In this document: piece by piece, positions 14,608-24,208 of the stretch
Layout: the number at the start of each line of letters is the position of its first letter
Position numbering within the stretch: position 1 is the stretch's first letter
Assembly (NCBI GenBank): GCA_003281525.1
Contig: QCBT01000012.1
Location: 1-43,597 of the forward strand
Source: Prochlorococcus sp. AG-347-J06
GTDB taxonomy: Bacteria > Cyanobacteriota > Cyanobacteriia > PCC-6307 > Cyanobiaceae
DNA: 43,597 nucleotides
Direction: 5' to 3'
The notes under the pieces: generated by a model
The model's input: only the letters and a program-made list of their open reading frames with translations
What the model was told of the DNA's origin: nothing
Databases searched by the model: none
Position numbers and translations under genes: made by a program

Positions 14608-15357
14608 CTAGTCCTCAGGTCTTCCTAAATAAACATCAATAACTTTTTTGTCTTTTTGTATGGTTTCCATTGTTCCTTCACATAATACTGTGCCCTGATT
14701 TAATACTGAAACATTACTATCAAGTCTTCTTATAAATTCCATATCGTGATCTATTACCACTACTGTATTTTCGCCTGATAAAGATCTTAATAAATCAGCT
14801 GTAAGATCTGTTTCTTCATCAGTTAAACCGGCAACAGGTTCATCTACTAACATTAAATCTGGCTTCTGTCCTACCAACATGGCTATTTCAAGCCATTGTT
14901 TTTGGCCATGAGATAAAGATCCAGCTTTAGAATCAACTTTTTGAGCTAAATTAACAATCTTCATAAGACGATCAATCTCATTAAGCTGCTCATCCTTAAT
15001 ACTTTTATTTATAAGGTTTAAGGGACTTTTAGGAGTTGTCACCGATATTTCAAGATTTTCTTTGACTGTTAGATTTTCAAAGATTCTTGGACTTTGGAAC
15101 TTTCTTCCAACTCCAAGTCTGGCTATTTTATGCTCCTTTCTACCTACTAAAGATTTCCCTTTAAAAATTACTTCACCTCTTGTTGGCTTAACCTTTCCAG
15201 TTATTACATCAAGAAATGTTGTTTTACCTGCGCCATTGGGTCCTATTACAGCTCTTAATTCTCCTTTCTTCAAATTTAAATTAAGTTTGTTGAGAGCTAA
15301 AAAACCCTCGAAACTAACAGTAATATCTATTAAATTAAGAAGATCTTTATTATTCAT
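14608..15357 (-). CDS. urtD: UrtD, urea ABC transporter ATPase
   Basis: UrtD is the LivG-like ATPase of the urea importer. Motifs: Walker A VIGPNGAGKTTFLDVITGK, Q-loop RKFQSPRIFENLTV, signature LSHGQKQWLEIAMLV (the SHGQKQW variant is characteristic of UrtD), Walker B LMLVDEPVAGLTDEE and VVIDHDMEF. It has 249 residues. Its first 8 bases overlap the end of urtC. Confidence 0.95.
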   Translation of the reverse strand: MNNKDLLNLIDITVSFEGFLALNKLNLNLKKGELRAVIGPNGAGKTTFLDVITGKVKPTRGEVIFKGKSLVGRKEHKIARLGVGRKFQSPRIFENLTVKENLEISVTTPKSPLNLINKSIKDEQLNEIDRLMKIVNLAQKVDSKAGSLSHGQKQWLEIAMLVGQKPDLMLVDEPVAGLTDEETDLTADLLRSLSGENTVVVIDHDMEFIRRLDSNVSVLNQGTVLCEGTMETIQKDKKVIDVYLGRPED

Positions 15358-16480
15358 TTTCCACCTCCTTATTGTTAACTTCTAAGCTTGGATAGGTTTC
15401 AATCTTTCTTTTCAAACCAAATCTTTGAAGAAGATTCCTAGGACTATCTCCTTGAATCCATCCTAAAACTCCTTCTGGCAGAGCTGTAACAACTAAGATA
15501 AATAACCCTCCTTGAATAAACATCCAGCTAGCAGGTAAAGCTTCACTTACTAGACTTTTTGCATAGTTGATGAAAACTGCTCCTAGTATCGCTCCCAATA
15601 ATGTTCCTCTTCCTCCGACAGCAACCCATATAACCATTTCTATAGAAAAGGGAACTGTCATGAATTGAGGGGATACTATTCCAGACTGAACTGTATATAA
15701 AGCTCCCGAAATTCCAGCGAGACCTCCAGCAATAGAAAATATTATCGTCTTGAATATAACTGGGTTATATCCTGTAAACCTAACTCTTGGTTCGTCATCT
15801 CGTATTCCTATAAGGATATTTCCAAATCTTCCTTTAACTACCCACTTTGCAAAAAACCATGCGATTATTACTAGTATTGCTGTTATCCAAAAGAATATTC
15901 TTTGCATGGACTCAGAGCCTACCATCTGACCGAATAGTTGAGTTACATCTGTTTTTAATCCATTTGTTCCATTTATAAGTTTTTGTTGTCCATTAAAGAA
16001 GTTAAAGAATACAAGAAGAGAAGCTTGAGTAAGTATAGAAAAATAAACCCCTTTGATTCTATTCCTGAAAACAAGAAAGCCAATTAAACCAGCAACTAAT
16101 GCTGGAATTATCCAGATAGAGAAGAATGTAAAAACAGGCGATCTAAACGGTTCCCAGAAAAAAGGTAATTTTTCAACACCATATAAAGCAAAAAATTCAG
16201 GAATATTATTTGGAAATTCAGAGGAGCTGGTTATTTGTAAATACATTGCTGCACAATATCCACCTAGTGCAAAAAATATACCTTGTCCAAGACTTAGTAA
16301 ACCTGTATATCCCCAGATAAGATCAACACCAAGTGCAACTATGGATAAGGATAAGTATCTACCCAGAAGGTTTAGTCTAAATACAGGGAGTAGAGTTGGT
16401 GCTGCAATAATTAAGGCTATTAAGATTATCCAAAATGATAATACGATTTTTTTATCAAATTTAATTTTACTTAAGGACAT
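15350..16480 (-). CDS. urtC: UrtC, urea ABC transporter permease
   Basis: UrtC is the LivM-like permease, with about ten membrane helices, for example WIILIALIIAAPTLLPVFRL and YLSLSIVALGVDLIWGYTGL. The conserved segments TGLLSLGQGIFFALGGYCAA and AGGLAGISGALYTVQSGIVS, and the VGGRGTLLGAILGA loop, identify the family. Length 376 is typical for UrtC. Its ATG overlaps the urtB stop by one base (TAATG), so expression is coupled. Confidence 0.95.
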   Translation of the reverse strand: MSLSKIKFDKKIVLSFWIILIALIIAAPTLLPVFRLNLLGRYLSLSIVALGVDLIWGYTGLLSLGQGIFFALGGYCAAMYLQITSSSEFPNNIPEFFALYGVEKLPFFWEPFRSPVFTFFSIWIIPALVAGLIGFLVFRNRIKGVYFSILTQASLLVFFNFFNGQQKLINGTNGLKTDVTQLFGQMVGSESMQRIFFWITAILVIIAWFFAKWVVKGRFGNILIGIRDDEPRVRFTGYNPVIFKTIIFSIAGGLAGISGALYTVQSGIVSPQFMTVPFSIEMVIWVAVGGRGTLLGAILGAVFINYAKSLVSEALPASWMFIQGGLFILVVTALPEGVLGWIQGDSPRNLLQRFGLKRKIETYPSLEVNNKEVENE

Positions 16481-17634
16481 TAGTTTTCAACCATCCTTCC
16501 TTTTTGAGGAAATAAACCTGTAGGTTTAAATTGTAAGAATATAACAATTAGTGCAAATATCATTACTCTTGCCATACTTGTGGTCGCAAAAAAGTTGATT
16601 GTGTTTGATAAAGGTAAAGGCATATCTGGCCATATTGATAAGAGCCTTCCAGCTCCTATTAAATCAGTCATTATTCCTATTCCAAATGAAGCAAGCACTG
16701 TTCCTAACAAATTTCCTACTCCTCCCAGCACTACAACCATAAAACAACCAACTATGTAGTTTCCGCCAACATTTGGCCCTACAGAACCTAAAAGAGATAC
16801 TGCTACCCCAGCAACTCCTGCTAAGCCGGATCCAATTCCAAAAGTAATTATATCCACTTTTTCAGTAGATATACCAAGACAATCACTCATTTGTCGGTTC
16901 TGAGTAACTGCTCTTATACGCATCCCCCAAGCACTTTGATTAAGAAATAATGTTATTGCTATTACAGAGATTAGAGTAATGACAATTATCATTAATCTTG
17001 TTTTAGGAAATGCAGTGCCAATAATTTCTACTTGACCTCTCATCCATGAGGGTGCTGTTACATCAACATTTCGAGCGCTTGCTCTACTAAGTTTGCTAAC
17101 AGAGGATGAGATAACGTTACCTGTCAGGACCCCAGTTAAAGCAGCAAATATCCAAGAGCTAAATTTAAAATATTTCAAATTTATTGATTCTTTTATTTTT
17201 GAAGGGAATGTTGTTGGTAAGAATAAACCAATTAACAGACTTATAACCAAACCGGTTCCATAAGCTAAAGGTACACTTCTGACAAATTGTTGAAGAATTA
17301 AGCTTACACCCCAAGTTGCTAGAAGTGTTTCTAGTGGACTTCCATAAAGTTTTCTTATTATAGTTTTTTCTAAAAGAATGCCTACTACTCCGCTAACAAT
17401 AAAAGCAAGGAAAATAGAAACTATTATGTACGAATTGTAGAAAGGTTTTAATATAGGTAGTTTGAAAATTAATTGTGTTACGTATGTTGTGTAAGCACCA
17501 AGCATCATAAGTTCTCCATGAGCAAGATTTATTACACCCATTAGACCAAAAACAATTGCTAGACCTAATGCAGCAACAAGTAGTACAGATCCGATTGCAA
17601 CACCATTAAAAAGACTATCGAGAAGTAACTCCAA
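16480..17634 (-). CDS. urtB: UrtB, urea ABC transporter permease
   Basis: UrtB is the LivH-like permease: FNGVAIGSVLLVAALGLAIV, FGLMGVINLAHGELMMLGAY and LLATWGVSLILQQFVRSVPL are family hallmarks. The central LNQSAWGMRIRAVTQNRQMS and VVVLGGVGNLLGTVLASFGI complete the profile. A hydrophilic segment (ASARNVDVTAPSWMRGQVEI) lies between membrane helices in the middle, as in other UrtB proteins. Length 384. It starts 83 bases downstream of urtA, past a strong hairpin. Confidence 0.95.
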   Translation of the reverse strand: MELLLDSLFNGVAIGSVLLVAALGLAIVFGLMGVINLAHGELMMLGAYTTYVTQLIFKLPILKPFYNSYIIVSIFLAFIVSGVVGILLEKTIIRKLYGSPLETLLATWGVSLILQQFVRSVPLAYGTGLVISLLIGLFLPTTFPSKIKESINLKYFKFSSWIFAALTGVLTGNVISSSVSKLSRASARNVDVTAPSWMRGQVEIIGTAFPKTRLMIIVITLISVIAITLFLNQSAWGMRIRAVTQNRQMSDCLGISTEKVDIITFGIGSGLAGVAGVAVSLLGSVGPNVGGNYIVGCFMVVVLGGVGNLLGTVLASFGIGIMTDLIGAGRLLSIWPDMPLPLSNTINFFATTSMARVMIFALIVIFLQFKPTGLFPQKGRMVEN

Positions 17635-17662
17635 TTTAGAAAATGAAAATATTTGATTATAT

Positions 17663-17696
17663 AAAATAAAAGGAGGCGTTAACCTCCTTTTATTTT
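17663..17696 (-). terminator. perfect 14-bp hairpin between urtA and urtB
   Basis: AAAATAAAAGGAGG (17663-17676) and CCTCCTTTTATTTT (17683-17696) are exact inverted repeats with a 6-base loop. Downstream of urtA on the minus strand the stem ends in T-rich sequence as read. It probably acts as a partial terminator or 3'-end stabiliser, giving much more urtA than urtBCDE message, common for binding-protein genes. Confidence 0.7.
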
Positions 17697-17717
17697 GAAG
17701 TATAGGTTTTAATTAGA

Positions 17718-18995
17718 TTAAAGCTTATACTTTTCTCCTTTTGAAGGATCTGTCCAATCGCATGCAAATCCTTTTGAACTTGGATGTTTTTGGTTCCATG
17801 CTTGAGGAAGAACAACTCCTGTCTCTTCAAGGATTGTAAATCCACCCTCTGCATTAATCTCTCCAATTCTCACTGTTTGAGATAAGTGGTGATTAGGCAT
17901 AACTTCAACAGGACCTTGTGGAGCATCAAACTTTTGTCCGACAAGAGCTTCTCTTACTGCGTTGTCGTCGAATGTTCCAGCATCTTCTACTGCCTGTTTC
18001 CATAAGTAAACCATGTTATAAGCAGATTCTTGAGGATCAGCTACAACACGATCTGCTCCCCATCTTTTCTTGAAACTTGCAGCAAATTTCTTAGATGCAG
18101 GAGTATCTATTGACATCATGTAGTTCCAAGCGCCGTAGTGACCTTCAAGGAACTCAGGACCAATTGTACTAATCTCTTCTTCAGCAATTGAATAGTTCAT
18201 TACGTAGTACCCACTTGAAGGTGTGATGCCTGCGTCTTGAATTTGTTTGAAGAATGCAACGTTTTGGTCACCATTAAGAGTATTAATGATTATTCCACCC
18301 TCAGGCAACGCTTTTTTGATTTTTGAGATAATTGGAGCAACTTCAGTATTTCCTAATGGAAGGTAATCTTCTCCAACAACTTTACCGCCTAACTGTTTTA
18401 CCTGAGCTTTTGTGATTGTGTTTGAAGTCCTTGGGAAGACATAATCAGAACCTACAAGGAAGAAATCACCACCAGCTGCGGGAGAACGCTTATACATGAA
18501 ATCTGTAGCAGGTTCCGATTGTTGGTTAGGTGTGGCTCCTGTATAGAAAATGTTGTTAGAACATTCTTGAGCCTCATATTGAATTGGGTAGTAGAGGAAG
18601 GCATCCTTTGATTCGTAAACCGGTAACATTGCCTTTCTACTTGCAGATGTCCATCCACCAAATACGACAGGTACTCCGTCTTGGTCTATAAGTTTCTTTG
18701 ATTTTTCAGCAAAAGTTGGCCAATCAGATGCGCCATCTTCAACTATGTATTCTATTTTGTAGCTTTTGCCGCCAACAGTAACACCACCAGCAGCATTTAT
18801 CTCTTCAATAGCCATTTTTTCTGTATCAACAAGAGTTGATTCAGAGATAGCCATTGTTCCGGATAACGAATGCAAAATACCAACGGTTACTGTGTCATCG
18901 AAACTTCCGGAGGTTCCGCCTCCACCACAGGAAGTTGCGGTGACCGCAAGTGAGGCAGTAGCTAAACCTGCCAAAATACGCCTTGAAATTCTCAT
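17718..18995 (-). CDS. urtA: UrtA, urea-binding lipoprotein
   Basis: UrtA is the periplasmic urea receptor of the importer. The N-terminus MRISRRILAGLATASLAVTA is a signal peptide with a twin arginine; a lipobox-like TATSC-GGGG suggests lipidation at Cys23. Family hallmarks follow: VTVGILHSLSGTMAISESTL, AIEEINAAGG, VPVVFGGWTSASRKAMLPVY, LFYPIQYEAQECSNNI-like YYPIQYEAQECSNN and ETGVVLPQAWNQKHPSSKGF. Length 425 fits. The promoter region upstream contains an NtcA-like box. First gene of the urt operon. Confidence 0.97.
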   Translation of the reverse strand: MRISRRILAGLATASLAVTATSCGGGGTSGSFDDTVTVGILHSLSGTMAISESTLVDTEKMAIEEINAAGGVTVGGKSYKIEYIVEDGASDWPTFAEKSKKLIDQDGVPVVFGGWTSASRKAMLPVYESKDAFLYYPIQYEAQECSNNIFYTGATPNQQSEPATDFMYKRSPAAGGDFFLVGSDYVFPRTSNTITKAQVKQLGGKVVGEDYLPLGNTEVAPIISKIKKALPEGGIIINTLNGDQNVAFFKQIQDAGITPSSGYYVMNYSIAEEEISTIGPEFLEGHYGAWNYMMSIDTPASKKFAASFKKRWGADRVVADPQESAYNMVYLWKQAVEDAGTFDDNAVREALVGQKFDAPQGPVEVMPNHHLSQTVRIGEINAEGGFTILEETGVVLPQAWNQKHPSSKGFACDWTDPSKGEKYKL

Positions 18996-19043
18996 GAATT
19001 AGGATAAATTAAGTAATTGACCCTCATTAGGGGGATAAAATAA

Positions 19044-19085
19044 AAGTTATTAACGAGTGAGGATTCGTTTTGTATCAGTCGTAAC
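19044..19085 (-). promoter_or_regulatory. NtcA-type promoter of urtA
   Basis: On the minus strand GTTACGACTGATAC (19085-19072) matches GTA-N8-TAC at five of six positions and fits the looser GT-N10-AC. Exactly 22 bases later comes TAACTT (19049-19044), a TAN3T -10 element, the spacing expected of NtcA-activated promoters. The leader downstream carries a short CCCT/AGGG hairpin near 19021-19032. Confidence 0.6.
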
Positions 19086-19123
19086 TTTTTGTTGAATCCA
19101 ATATATTAGTAATGAACATTTTT

Positions 19124-19735
19124 CTAGTTCCAATTGTTGGGTATATGTGATTCTAAAAATTGAGTTATTTCTTCAACTCCTTTGCCGCTACTTAGGTTGG
19201 TAAAAAACCAAGGTTTCCCTTTTCTCATAAATTCAGTATCACTTTTCATAATATTTAAATCTGCACCAACTTTATCTGCTAAATCAATTTTGTTTATTAA
19301 TAATAAATCTGACCTTGTTATGCCGGGTCCCCCTTTTCTAGGGATTTTGTCTCCGGCAGATACATCAATTACATATATTGATAAATCTACAAGTTCTGGG
19401 CTAAAACTAGATGCTAAATTATCACCTCCACTTTCTACAAAAACAAAATCTAAAGGATTATATTTATTTTCTAAATCTAAAACTGCATTTTTATTTAATG
19501 AACAATCCTCTCTTATCGCGGTATGAGGACAACCTCCTGTTTCTACACCAATAATCCTTCCTTCCTCTAAAACCTTCTTATTTATTAGAAAGTTAGCATC
19601 TTCTTTGGTGTAGATGTCATTGGTGACAACTGCTATCTCATAATTTTTTTTCATGCTTAAGCATAGAGTCTCTACTAATGCAGTTTTCCCTGAACCTACA
19701 GGCCCAGCAACCCCGACTCTCAATTTGCTGCTCAT
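19124..19735 (-). CDS. ureG: UreG, urease accessory GTPase
   Basis: UreG is the GTPase of nickel insertion into urease. P-loop [20 protein letters not shown], then [32 protein letters not shown] with the CPH nickel-binding motif, [20 protein letters not shown], and LLINKIDLA (G4). Length 203 is exact for the family. The start is 3 bases past the ureF stop, so the order ureE-ureF-ureG forms one minus-strand operon. Confidence 0.97.
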   Translation of the reverse strand: MSSKLRVGVAGPVGSGKTALVETLCLSMKKNYEIAVVTNDIYTKEDANFLINKKVLEEGRIIGVETGGCPHTAIREDCSLNKNAVLDLENKYNPLDFVFVESGGDNLASSFSPELVDLSIYVIDVSAGDKIPRKGGPGITRSDLLLINKIDLADKVGADLNIMKSDTEFMRKGKPWFFTNLSSGKGVEEITQFLESHIPNNWN

Positions 19736-19738
19736 AAA

Positions 19739-20437
19739 TTAATTTCTAAAAAGTTTTGTATAAAGGTCATTATGATTTTGTTGTGCCATAGCTAAACCTA
19801 CATTGCCAAAATAGATGTCATCAATTTCTTTGTCCATAATTTCTTTAGAAACTTTTGAAATTATTGCTAATAAGTCTTTCTGAATTAATTGTGCTTTTGT
19901 TGACCCAATAGGAATAATTCTTAATGCAGCACTAAGTTGGTTTGCACTCCAAGCATAGAAAAAATTCTCAACCATTTCAAACTTGGTAATTTCAAAACAA
20001 TAACAAGCCCAACTCCACGCTAATGACCAGGAACTTTTTTTATTATTTTCATATAGATATTCAAATCCAAATTCTTTGGTTAAATCGAAGAGAGATTTTG
20101 CCATTTGAATTTGTTGTTCTCTAATTTCCAGAGAGTCCTTTGATGAGAGGATCCATTTATCCAAACTCATTAGCTTTTGCATATTACCTTTTAAATTTTT
20201 GCGGTCGTTTATCTCATTGAAGATGTCAAAAAAATCTAGTAAAAGTCTTGCATCTAGTCTTATCTGACCAATTTTTAGTTCACTTATTATCAAGTCTTTT
20301 ACCGAATTTGAATCTGTTAAATTTTTATTATGTAGATAACTCTCCATTCCCTCCGAATAACAAAATCCTCCAACTGGTAAGTTAGGACTTATTAATAAAT
20401 ATTTTAATAAGTGACTTTTACTCATGATTATGGGCAC
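19739..20437 (-). CDS. ureF: UreF, urease accessory protein
   Basis: UreF, with UreD and UreG, forms the chaperone complex that loads nickel into urease. The N-terminal LLISPNLPVGGFCYSEGMES (family: PVGGFSYSxGLE) and the later ALRIIPIGSTKAQLIQK identify it; all-helical, 232 residues. Two starts are possible, ATG 20437 (overlap of 20 bases with ureE) or ATG 20425 (MSKSHLL, overlap of 8 bases); the second is more usual. The overlap indicates coupling to ureE. Confidence 0.93.
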   Translation of the reverse strand: MPIIMSKSHLLKYLLISPNLPVGGFCYSEGMESYLHNKNLTDSNSVKDLIISELKIGQIRLDARLLLDFFDIFNEINDRKNLKGNMQKLMSLDKWILSSKDSLEIREQQIQMAKSLFDLTKEFGFEYLYENNKKSSWSLAWSWACYCFEITKFEMVENFFYAWSANQLSAALRIIPIGSTKAQLIQKDLLAIISKVSKEIMDKEIDDIYFGNVGLAMAQQNHNDLYTKLFRN

Positions 20438-20873
20438 CTCTTTCCGGGAAAAACTTTTTTTTCGTATTTTTTACATTAACTTTAAAATTAAGAAGCATAT
20501 TTTTAATAACATAATCACTTTTTGTTAGAAGAATGCCTTCTTTGATTTCCACTTCCACGTGCCTATTTCCAAGATGATAAGCAGTTTTAATAAGCTCAAT
20601 TTTAGATTTTGAACTTATTTCAATTAAATCTTCTGTTTTTGCAATTATCTCTACATAAAAATTAGACTTATTAGTTGAAAGAATATCTCCATCATTTAAT
20701 TTGGCTTTTCTAGGTAATTGTAAGATTATTTCTTGATCACAATCAGTTAATCTTTTACCTCTTAAGATTCTTCTTTCATCAGAACTTAAGGTAAGTTTTA
20801 AAAATAAACCTAATTTAGGTTTTTCCTTAATCCAATCAGTTACAACAATTTGTTTATTCATTCTCATAATCAA
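20418..20873 (-). CDS. ureE: UreE, urease nickel-carrier chaperone
   Basis: UreE delivers nickel to the urease pre-activation complex. Recognisable segments are TLSSDERRILRGKRLTDCD, IILQLPRKAKLNDGDIL and AYHLGNRHVEVEIKEG, containing the conserved GNRH-type metal-site histidine. The tail is short (GAHNHE), unlike the long histidine-rich tail of some UreE proteins. Length 151. Three ATGs lie within the first five codons (MIMRM); I give the outermost. Divergent from ureD by 42 bases. Confidence 0.93.
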   Translation of the reverse strand: MIMRMNKQIVVTDWIKEKPKLGLFLKLTLSSDERRILRGKRLTDCDQEIILQLPRKAKLNDGDILSTNKSNFYVEIIAKTEDLIEISSKSKIELIKTAYHLGNRHVEVEIKEGILLTKSDYVIKNMLLNFKVNVKNTKKKFFPERGAHNHE

Positions 20874-20915
20874 AATTCTTGGTTACTTTAATTTAGTAAT
20901 TAAAGAAAACAATTT

Positions 20916-21818
20916 ATGATTAAAACTTCATGGGAAGGTAATTGTTTCTTAAATTTTTTTAATAATAAAGCAAGTTTAGGAAATGTTGATAAAACAATCT
21001 TTAAATCTAAATCAACTTCTCCTTATAAGTTATTGAAGTCTACTCATGATCAAGAGGGCAGATGCATTTTGCCTGTTCTACATACTGCAGGGGGATTGGT
21101 AGGAGGTGATTTACTCGATTTTGAGGTAAATCTTGAAAAAAACTCTAAGGTATTGTTGACGACTTCTTCAGCTCAGAAAGTATATGGATCAGTTGGAAGA
21201 TCTAAAATCAATCCAAAAGGAAGTTTTTCAAAGCAAAAGAATCTCATAAATATTCTTGACAATTCTCATTTAGAGTATCTTCCCCAAGAAACAATCATCT
21301 TCGCAAATGGTTTATATGAGCAAATTTTTAAAGTATCTATTTCAGAAACTTCAAGTTTTTTATTTACTGATTTAATAAGACTTGGAAGATCTTCTTCCGG
21401 AGAATCTATTGAGAGTGGAGTTTTTAGGTCTAAATTAGAAATTATGAGAAATAATGATTTACTTGATGATTGGGAATATGTTGATCAGATTGAACTATCT
21501 AAGGCAAGTTTTGTGGCCAAGTCAGGCATGGATTACATGCCCGTTTTCGGATCCTTAATTTGGATTTGCGAAAAAGATTTTCCCAAGTCAAAAATAAATA
21601 ATCTTGTAGGAAATATAAAAAAGATTTTCAATGAAACTAATAATAATTTATCTATTGGAATCCTTGAAAATGGAATCTCTGTAAGATTCCTAGGGAGTTC
21701 TTCTCAAGATGCTAGAAAATGTTTTTTTTGTATTTGGAAACAAATTAGGTCTGTTTGTGGATTTTGTGAGCCAAAATATCAAGGTGTATGGCCTTTACAA
21801 GATTCTATGAATTATTAA
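20916..21818 (+). CDS. ureD: UreD, urease accessory protein
   Basis: UreD is the scaffold that binds urease apoprotein and UreF/UreG. Motifs: [51 protein letters not shown] and [15 protein letters not shown], all conserved in UreD/UreH. Length is 300. The ATG at 20916 follows a 42-base divergent spacer with ureE; the spacer contains TTAC-N9-GTAA (20883-20899), which is not an NtcA site. It leads the operon ureD-ureA-ureB-ureC. Confidence 0.95.
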   Translation: MIKTSWEGNCFLNFFNNKASLGNVDKTIFKSKSTSPYKLLKSTHDQEGRCILPVLHTAGGLVGGDLLDFEVNLEKNSKVLLTTSSAQKVYGSVGRSKINPKGSFSKQKNLINILDNSHLEYLPQETIIFANGLYEQIFKVSISETSSFLFTDLIRLGRSSSGESIESGVFRSKLEIMRNNDLLDDWEYVDQIELSKASFVAKSGMDYMPVFGSLIWICEKDFPKSKINNLVGNIKKIFNETNNNLSIGILENGISVRFLGSSSQDARKCFFCIWKQIRSVCGFCEPKYQGVWPLQDSMNY

Positions 21819-21868
21819 TTATGTTCATTAAGAACCTTTTTTAAGAATTTATAGATTAATTTTTTATT

Positions 21869-22171
21869 ATGCATCTTTCACCTCAAGAAAAGGATAAATT
21901 ATTGATTTTTTCTGCTGCGCTCTTAGCTGAAAGAAGGCTTAGTCGAGGTCTTAAGCTTAATTATCCTGAAACAATTGCTTTTTTAAGTTTTCAAGTTCTT
22001 GAAGGAGCACGAGATGGTAAAAGTGTAAGTCAATTAATGTCAGAGGGAACTACCTGGCTTTCAAAATCACAAGTTATGGAGGGCATTCCTGAAATGGTTG
22101 ATGAAGTTCAAATAGAAGCAGTTTTCCCTGATGGAACAAAGTTAGTTACTATTCACAATCCAATTAATTAG
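21869..22171 (+). CDS. ureA: UreA, urease gamma subunit
   Basis: The gamma subunit of urease, which hydrolyses urea to ammonia and carbamate. [40 protein letters not shown] and [20 protein letters not shown] are near-invariant family segments; 100 residues exactly as usual. It lies 50 bases downstream of ureD and 2 bases before ureB, so translation with ureB is likely coupled. Confidence 0.98.
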   Translation: MHLSPQEKDKLLIFSAALLAERRLSRGLKLNYPETIAFLSFQVLEGARDGKSVSQLMSEGTTWLSKSQVMEGIPEMVDEVQIEAVFPDGTKLVTIHNPIN

Positions 22172-22173
22172 TT

Positions 22174-22494
22174 ATGAGTAATTTAATTCCTGGCGAAATA
22201 ATTCCTGAACAAGGTGAAATCGAACTAAATCTTAGTAAGCAAGTTAAAACAGTAACGGTTTCTAATTCTGGAGATAGACCTGTGCAAGTTGGATCTCATT
22301 ATCATTTTTATGAAGCAAACAAGGCTTTAATTTTTGATCGAGAAATAACATATGGTATGCGTCTTGACATTCCTGCGGGAACAGCAATTAGATTTGAACC
22401 GGGTGATACAACAGATGTCAAATTAGTGCCATTTTCAGGTTTAAGAAATGCATATGGTTTTAATTCATTAGTTAATGGTTCTTTAAATAAATAA
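22174..22494 (+). CDS. ureB: UreB, urease beta subunit
   Basis: The beta subunit is structural in the alpha-beta-gamma trimer of urease. [35 protein letters not shown] and [20 protein letters not shown] are diagnostic; 106 residues. It is flanked by ureA (2 bases) and ureC (4 bases). Confidence 0.98.
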   Translation: MSNLIPGEIIPEQGEIELNLSKQVKTVTVSNSGDRPVQVGSHYHFYEANKALIFDREITYGMRLDIPAGTAIRFEPGDTTDVKLVPFSGLRNAYGFNSLVNGSLNK

Positions 22495-22498
22495 AATT

Positions 22499-24208
22499 AT
22501 GTCTTATAAAATTAATAGAAAAACTTATGCTCAAACTTACGGACCCACTACCGGAGATAGAGTAAGGCTCGCTGATACTGAACTTTTTATAGAAGTAGAA
22601 AAGGATTTAACTACATACGGAGATGAAGTTAAATTTGGTGGAGGTAAAGTTATTCGAGATGGGATGGGACAGTCTCAAGTAAGAAGAGCTGATGGAGCTG
22701 TAGATACCGTAATAACTAATGCTTTGATCGTAGATTGGTGGGGAATCATTAAGGCTGATGTGGGTATAAAAGATGGAATGATTTTTGAAATTGGTAAAGC
22801 TGGTAATCCTGATATCCAAGATAATGTTGATATTGTTATTGGTGCATCAACAGAAGTAATAGCTGGAGAGGGGCATATTCTTACTGCAGGTTCAATAGAT
22901 ACCCACATTCACTTTATTTGTCCCCAACAAATTGAGACAGCACTAGCCTCTGGAATTACAACTATGTTGGGAGGAGGAACTGGACCTGCTACTGGCACAA
23001 ATGCTACTACTTGTACTCCGGGTTCTTTTCATATTTCAAGAATGCTTCAATCTGCAGAAGCATTTCCCATGAATTTAGGTTTTTTTGGAAAAGGAAACTC
23101 AACAAACGAGAGCAACCTTATTGATCAGGTTGAGGCTGGTGCATGTGGATTGAAGCTTCATGAGGATTGGGGAACCACTCCTTCTACAATAAATTCTTGT
23201 CTAAATGTTGCAGATAAGTTTGACGTACAAGTATGTATTCATACTGATACTTTGAATGAGGCAGGCTTTGTTGAAGATACCATCAACGCTATTGCAGGAA
23301 GAACTATTCATACTTTTCATACCGAAGGAGCAGGTGGAGGTCATGCTCCAGACATTATAAAAATTTGTGGAGAAAAAAATGTTCTTCCTAGTAGTACAAA
23401 TCCTACAAGACCTTATACAAGGAACACATTAGAAGAACATCTTGACATGTTAATGGTTTGCCATCATTTAGATTCTAAAATCCCAGAAGACATTGCATTT
23501 GCTGAATCAAGGATTAGAAGAGAGACTATTGCAGCTGAGGATATCTTGCATGATTTAGGTGCCTTTTCAATTATTGCTAGTGATTCTCAAGCTATGGGAA
23601 GAGTTGGCGAAGTGATTACAAGAACTTTTCAAACCGCACATAAAATGAAAGTCCAAAGGGGGCCGCTATCGCAGGATTCTGATAGAAATGATAATTATAG
23701 GGTAAAGAGATATATTTCTAAAGTCACAATTAATCCTGCAATAGCTCATGGTATTGATAAACATGTTGGGTCTATAGAAAAGGGTAAAATTGCGGATTTG
23801 GCATTGTGGAAACCTTCCTTTTTTGCGGTAAAGCCAGAATTAGTTGTTAAAGGAGGATCTATTGTTTGGTCCCAAATGGGAGATGCAAATGCTTCAATTC
23901 CTACTCCAGGTCCTGTACATGGTCGACCTATGTTTGCAGGTTTCGGCAAATCTCTAATTAAGAGTTCTTTTACCTTTTTAAGTAAAAATTCAATTGAACA
24001 AAATATTCCAAATAAATTAGGCTTACAAAAGAAATGTATTCCCGTAGAAAATACCAGAAATATCAATAAATCAAACTTAAAACTTAATAATAAATTGCCA
24101 AATATTTCAGTTGATCCTCAAACTTATGAAGTTTTTTCTGATGGAGAACTTCTTACTTGTGAACCACTTGATGAAGTCCCAATGGCTCAGAGGTATTTTT
24201 TGCTTTAG
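22499..24208 (+). CDS. ureC: UreC, urease alpha (catalytic) subunit
   Basis: UreC carries the dinickel active site. The ligand motifs are all present: [11 protein letters not shown] (two histidines), [12 protein letters not shown] (carbamylated lysine and a histidine-rich loop), [27 protein letters not shown], and the mobile flap histidine in MVCHHLD, with the aspartate ligand in [12 protein letters not shown]. Length 569 is normal. It ends ARY-like MAQRYFLL. Convergent with gpgS; stops overlap by 4 bases. Confidence 0.99.
   Translation: MSYKINRKTYAQTYGPTTGDRVRLADTELFIEVEKDLTTYGDEVKFGGGKVIRDGMGQSQVRRADGAVDTVITNALIVDWWGIIKADVGIKDGMIFEIGKAGNPDIQDNVDIVIGASTEVIAGEGHILTAGSIDTHIHFICPQQIETALASGITTMLGGGTGPATGTNATTCTPGSFHISRMLQSAEAFPMNLGFFGKGNSTNESNLIDQVEAGACGLKLHEDWGTTPSTINSCLNVADKFDVQVCIHTDTLNEAGFVEDTINAIAGRTIHTFHTEGAGGGHAPDIIKICGEKNVLPSSTNPTRPYTRNTLEEHLDMLMVCHHLDSKIPEDIAFAESRIRRETIAAEDILHDLGAFSIIASDSQAMGRVGEVITRTFQTAHKMKVQRGPLSQDSDRNDNYRVKRYISKVTINPAIAHGIDKHVGSIEKGKIADLALWKPSFFAVKPELVVKGGSIVWSQMGDANASIPTPGPVHGRPMFAGFGKSLIKSSFTFLSKNSIEQNIPNKLGLQKKCIPVENTRNINKSNLKLNNKLPNISVDPQTYEVFSDGELLTCEPLDEVPMAQRYFLL

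Noticed and set aside
15062..15385. Long frame opposite urtD
   Set aside because: Wholly antisense to a gene with every ABC motif; it is a shadow.
18452..18661. Frame within urtA on the same strand
   Set aside because: Inside the binding-protein gene in a different frame with no signature; UrtA itself is certain.
20874..20915. TTAC-N9-GTAA in the ureE/ureD spacer as NtcA site
   Set aside because: The arms are in the reverse order from GTA-N8-TAC and the spacing differs, so it is not an NtcA site, though a divergent promoter must exist there.
22607..22908. Antisense frames within ureC
   Set aside because: Shadows of a highly conserved catalytic subunit in other frames; serine- and isoleucine-rich without domain.
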